From JACCXG01 sp963834305 (GTDB lineage: Bacteria; Acidobacteriota; Vicinamibacteria; Vicinamibacterales; 2-12-FULL-66-21): a stretch of DNA of 64,000 bases. The stretch is taken from the NCBI GenBank assembly GCA_963834305.1, contig CAWIAX010000002.1, positions 1,984,001 to 2,048,000 on the forward strand, given 5' to 3'. A program made the position numbers and the translations under genes. Below are positions 61,138 through 64,000 of the stretch, one piece after another. Each line of letters opens with the position of its first letter. The stretch's first letter is position 1. The notes beneath the pieces were generated by a model that was not told the origin of the DNA, searched no databases, and saw only the letters and a list, made by a program, of their open reading frames with translations.

Positions 61138-62024
61138 GCACACCTCTCGATGGCGCGGAGCTTGGCGCTGCGCGCGCGCGGGTTGCGATCGAGCTCCGGC
61201 TCGCCCGGGCTCAGCGGCCGCTTGGTCAGGATCCGGAGCGCCGCGCGCCCCTGGGCCAGGGCGCGGAACGTGTGCTTCACGATGCGGTCCTCGAGCGAGT
61301 GGAACGTGATCACGACCAGGCGGGCACCGACCAGCAGCCGCGCGCACGCCTCGCCGAGGAAGGTGTCGAGCCGGTCGAGCTCGCCGTTGACCCAGATGCG
61401 CAGCGCCTGAAAGGTGCGGGTGGCGGGATCGATGCGCTGGTAGCCGCGCGCCGGCACCGCCCGCCGCACCAGCCGCGCCAGCTGCCCGGTGGTGGCGATC
61501 GGCTCGTCCCGCCGCGCCTCGACGATGACGCGGGCGATTCGCCGCGAGAAGCGCTCTTCCCCGTGCTGGAAGATGATGTTGGCGAGATCCTCTTCGCCGA
61601 CGTCGCGCAGCAGGTCCGCGACGGTCGGGCCCTGCGACTGATCCATGCGCATGTCGAGCGGCTCGTCGCGCCGGAAGCTGAAGCCCCGGCCTTCCGCGTC
61701 GAGCTGCATCGACGAGACGCCGATGTCCGCGAGCACCCCGGCGACGCCGGCGATCTGGCGGTCGTCGAGCACGCGGCCGAGATCTCGATAGTCCGCATGG
61801 ACCAGCTCGACCCGGTCCGCGACGCCGGCGAGGCGGCCGCGCGCGGCGGCCAGCGCCTGGAGGTCGCGGTCGAGGGCCAGCACGCGCGACGCGCCGGCAT
61901 CGAGCAGCGCGCGGGTGTGGCCGCCGAGCCCGGCGGTGCAGTCCACGAACAGGCCGCCGCGCGACGGGTCCAGCAGCGCCACCGCTTCGGCAACCATCAC
62001 AGGTTCGTGGACGGGCTGTGTCAT
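61134..62024 (-). CDS. rsmH: 16S rRNA (cytosine(1402)-N4)-methyltransferase
   Basis: 296 aa. HEPVMVAEAVALLDPSRGGL, the SAM motif DCTAGLGGHTRALL, FQHGEERFSRRIARVIVEAR, RTFQALRIWVNGELDRLDTF and FHSLEDRIVKHTFR are all typical. Second gene of the division cluster after mraZ, as usual. Confidence 0.97.
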   Translation of the reverse strand: MTQPVHEPVMVAEAVALLDPSRGGLFVDCTAGLGGHTRALLDAGASRVLALDRDLQALAAARGRLAGVADRVELVHADYRDLGRVLDDRQIAGVAGVLADIGVSSMQLDAEGRGFSFRRDEPLDMRMDQSQGPTVADLLRDVGEEDLANIIFQHGEERFSRRIARVIVEARRDEPIATTGQLARLVRRAVPARGYQRIDPATRTFQALRIWVNGELDRLDTFLGEACARLLVGARLVVITFHSLEDRIVKHTFRALAQGRAALRILTKRPLSPGEPELDRNPRARSAKLRAIERCA

Positions 62025-62079
62025 CGCGTGCGATCCTTCCCGGTCCCCCGCGGGTCAGCGCGGCGGGCGGCGGCCCGTG

Positions 62080-62544
62080 TCAAATCCCGAAGTCCGACAG
62101 CGCCCGGGCGTCGTCGTCCGTATAGGGTTCGCGGTGGAGCTTGGCCACGAAGCGCTCGTGGTTCCAGACGTCGAGATGGTCGTATTGCCCGAGGACGTCC
62201 ACTTCCCCATCCATGCCGGCCGATTCACGAAGGCGGGCGGGGAGGACCACGCGTCCCTGGGCGTCGATCTCGGCGGTCTGGCCGAAATAGTTCACGCGGT
62301 CGAAGAAGCGCAGCCGGGCGGGGTGCGTGGACGGCATACGGCCGAGCTTCTCCTCGAGCGTCAGCCACACCGGCATGGGATAAATGCGCACGTCGTCTCC
62401 CGTCAGACTGGTCACGAACACTTCGGCCCCGTGCTCCCGCTCGATGAGGCTGCGGAAGGCATTGGGGATCTTGAGCCGCCCCTTGTCATCGATCTTCGCC
62501 GTGTGATTGCCTCGAAGCACGGCTTTTGGTCCACTTAGCTCCAC
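62080..62544 (-). CDS. mraZ: Transcriptional regulator MraZ
   Basis: 154 aa. Two SpoVT/AbrB-like halves: HTAKIDDKGRLKIPNAFRSL (residues about 15-35) and AEIDAQGRVVLPARLRES (about 95-112). MraZ represses its own division operon by binding repeated boxes before the gene. The given GTG at 62544 lies inside the box region. A second GTG at 62520 (VLRGNHTAK) matches the usual MraZ N terminus better and cannot be excluded. First gene of the cluster. Confidence 0.94.
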   Translation of the reverse strand: MELSGPKAVLRGNHTAKIDDKGRLKIPNAFRSLIEREHGAEVFVTSLTGDDVRIYPMPVWLTLEEKLGRMPSTHPARLRFFDRVNYFGQTAEIDAQGRVVLPARLRESAGMDGEVDVLGQYDHLDVWNHERFVAKLHREPYTDDDARALSDFGI

Positions 62545-62554
62545 AAAAATCCAC
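62530..62554 (-). promoter_or_regulatory. MraZ operator: three GTGGA boxes at 10-bp spacing
   Basis: On the minus strand GTGGA-N5-GTGGA-N5-GTGGA, exactly one helical turn apart. This is the pattern known for MraZ boxes (TGGGN-type repeats with 5-nt spacers). It overlaps the predicted transcription start and the first mraZ codons. Confidence 0.75.
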
Positions 62555-62558
62555 CGCG

Positions 62559-62587
62559 ATGGTAAGGAACGCCACGGGGGATGTCAA
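62559..62587 (-). promoter_or_regulatory. Sigma-70 promoter of the division cluster
   Basis: TTGACA (62582-62587), 17-bp spacer, TACCAT (62559-62564), read on the minus strand. The start would be near 62552, within the GTGGA boxes, fitting repression by MraZ. Confidence 0.75.
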
Positions 62588-62760
62588 CCGCAAAATGCAG
62601 ACTCGATTGTGGTTACGCCTTACTTTCGCCTGCCGGCGAAACCGTCGAGGTGTCCACTTCAGGTCCGGTCGCGACGGGAAGCCGGCCTGACGGCCGGCGT
62701 GCTGGCGGCGTGCTAGGATGTGCAGATCTAGCGTCTGTCCCTGGCTGCTCCCTAACTCTT

Positions 62761-63849
62761 ATGCTTCGTGCAGGACTCATCGGGTTCCCCTCGGCCGGCA
62801 AGACGGCCCTCTTCCAGCTGCTGACCAGCGTCCGGGACGCCGCCCCCCGGGGGGGCAAGTCGGATGCGAACGTAGGCGTCTCCCGCGTGCCCGACGAGCG
62901 CCTCGACCAGCTGACAGCCCTCTTCAACCCGCGCAAGCGGGTGCCGGCCACGGTGGAGTTCGCCGACATCGCGGGGATGGCCGGGGCCAAGGCGGGCGCC
63001 CAGGCCCTGCTCGACGTGGCGCCGTTCCGCAATGCCGACGCCCTGCTGCACGTGGTGCGGATGTTCCGCGACCCGTCGGTGCCCCACCCGGCCGGGTCGG
63101 TCGATCCCGCACGCGACGTGCGGGCGATGGAGGACGAGGTGATCCTCGCCGACCTCGGCGTGGTCGAACGGCGGCTCGAACGGCTCGAACGCGACCTCAA
63201 GAAGGGGAACACGCCCGAACTGCGCCGCGAGCAGGAGATCCTCGGCCGCTGCCGCGAGGCGCTCGAAGCCGGCCAGCCGCTCCGCGCCCTCGAGCTCGGG
63301 GCGGACGACGCGAAGCGGCTGCGCGGGTTCCAGTTCCTCTCCGCCAAGCCGCTCCTCATCGTGCTGAACCTGGACGAGGCCGATCTCGGCCAGGCCGGCG
63401 AGGCCGTCCGGATCGCGGGCATCGAGGGCTTCCTCGCCGGCGCCGCCACCCGTGCCGTTCCCATCTGCGCGAAGATCGAGCTCGAGATCGCGCAGCTCGA
63501 CGAAGCCGACCGCGCCGCGTTCCTCTCGGATCTCGGCCTCGGCGAGTCGGGACTCGACCGCGTCATCCGCGCCGCCTACGACCTGCTCGGCTACATCTCG
63601 TTCTTCACCGTGGGCGAGGACGAGTGCCGCGCCTGGTCGATTCCGCGCGACACGCCGGCGGTGCTGGCGGCCGGCGAGATCCACTCCGACATCTCCCGCG
63701 GCTTCATCCGCGCCGAGGTCGTCCGCTACGAGCACCTGCTCGCGCGCCGGACGCTGGCGGCCAACCGCGAGCACGGCGAGCTCCGGCTCGAGGGCAAGGA
63801 GTACATCGTGCTCGACGGGGACGTGATCAACTTCCGCCACGCGACCTGA
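62761..63849 (+). CDS. ychF: YchF/OLA1-type redox-regulated ATPase
   Basis: 362 aa, the normal size. P-loop GFPSAGKTALFQLLTSV, then ATVEFADIAGMAGAKAGAQA (switch region), a coiled-coil insert (VVERRLERLERDLKKGN), LLIVLNLDEADL in place of NKxD, and a C-terminal TGS-like domain (ISFFTVGEDECRAWSIPRDT, HSDISRGFIRAEVV). Several motifs differ from E. coli YchF (for example SAGKT for NVGKS). Divergent from mraZ. Its TGA overlaps the ATG of the next gene by 1 nt. Confidence 0.9.
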   Translation: MLRAGLIGFPSAGKTALFQLLTSVRDAAPRGGKSDANVGVSRVPDERLDQLTALFNPRKRVPATVEFADIAGMAGAKAGAQALLDVAPFRNADALLHVVRMFRDPSVPHPAGSVDPARDVRAMEDEVILADLGVVERRLERLERDLKKGNTPELRREQEILGRCREALEAGQPLRALELGADDAKRLRGFQFLSAKPLLIVLNLDEADLGQAGEAVRIAGIEGFLAGAATRAVPICAKIELEIAQLDEADRAAFLSDLGLGESGLDRVIRAAYDLLGYISFFTVGEDECRAWSIPRDTPAVLAAGEIHSDISRGFIRAEVVRYEHLLARRTLAANREHGELRLEGKEYIVLDGDVINFRHAT

Positions 63850-64000
63850 TGGACGTCAGGACGATCCTCGTCTGCGAAGCGCAGGTGCCGTTCGTGCACG
63901 GCGGCGCCGAGGTGCACGTCCGGGAACTGGTGCGGGAGCTGCGCGCCCGCGGCTACGAGGCGGAGCTCGTGAGCGTCCCGTTCAAGTGGTATCCCAAGGA
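63849..64000 (+). CDS. Glycosyltransferase family 4 (3' end outside window)
   Basis: Only the first 50 residues are in the window. ILVCEAQVPFVHGGAEVHVR and LVRELRARGYEAELVSVPFK are the typical N-terminal donor-domain start of GT4 sugar transferases (GGAE motif). It follows ychF with a TGATG junction. Confidence 0.8.
   Translation, partial: MDVRTILVCEAQVPFVHGGAEVHVRELVRELRARGYEAELVSVPFKWYPK

Overview
The window is a GC-rich, gene-dense bacterial chromosome segment. Gene content suggests a diderm: an LptD with the adjacent Cys pair of the LPS translocon, a complete mur/fts cluster with a meso-diaminopimelate-type MurE, and a PASTA-bearing FtsI. The combination of these genes with extragenic repeats built on TTCCAACGCC and many Pro/Ala/Arg-rich shadow frames makes me think of Acidobacteriota, possibly Vicinamibacteria. 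That placement is inference, not something the sequence proves.

Layout. 1-4.2 kb: accD (5' cut off), folC, lptD. 4.2-7.7 kb: a dTDP-deoxyhexose cassette (rfbA, rfbC-like, rfbB, and an Rmd-like 4-ketoreductase). 7.7-10 kb: translationally coupled to it, a two-domain membrane protein (SEC59/phytol-kinase-like plus DUF92) followed by a UbiA prenyltransferase. Together these look like a prenol-to-prenyl-diphosphate-to-prenylation route. 10-12.15 kb: a non-coding island of short tandem repeats, long inverted repeat arms and an internally deleted IS21-type element. 12-20 kb: a radical SAM protein, a ClpA-like unfoldase, HtpX, a secreted unknown, a DUF4142 lipoprotein and ThiC. 20-34.4 kb: rlmI/rpiB (divergent), glyA, a DinG-type helicase, an iron-permease-like protein, a TPR protein, YggS, DivIVA, a small membrane protein, lepB, lepA, citrate synthase, a GT2 glycosyltransferase and larB. 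34.5-43.7 kb: mutS2-dnaG-rpoD (information processing), a CAU tRNA, a zinc-ribbon protein, an RNase HI-like protein, pgeF, acpS and a SpoVG-like small protein. 43.8-62.6 kb (minus strand): a B12-type radical SAM protein behind a canonical division and cell-wall cluster, mraZ-rsmH-ftsL-ftsI-murE-murF-mraY-murD-ftsW-murG-murC-ftsQ-ftsA-ftsZ. 62.7-64 kb: ychF and the start of a GT4 glycosyltransferase.

Function. Most genes are conserved housekeeping genes in tight operons with ATGA/GTGA/TTGA stop-start overlaps. The wall cluster carries a clear promoter with three 10-bp-phased GTGGA boxes at mraZ, consistent with MraZ autoregulation. Many stand-alone genes have a TATAAT-like element only 6-10 nt before the start codon, suggesting leaderless mRNAs.

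Caution. Seven conserved genes (the DUF92 fusion, lepA, gltA, the GT2 enzyme, mraY, murD, ftsI) carry single-base indels that break the frame: eight insertions and one deletion. Most of these genes are essential, so residual assembly error is the likeliest cause. The apparent mraY-murD and ftsI-murE fusion frames come from these indels.
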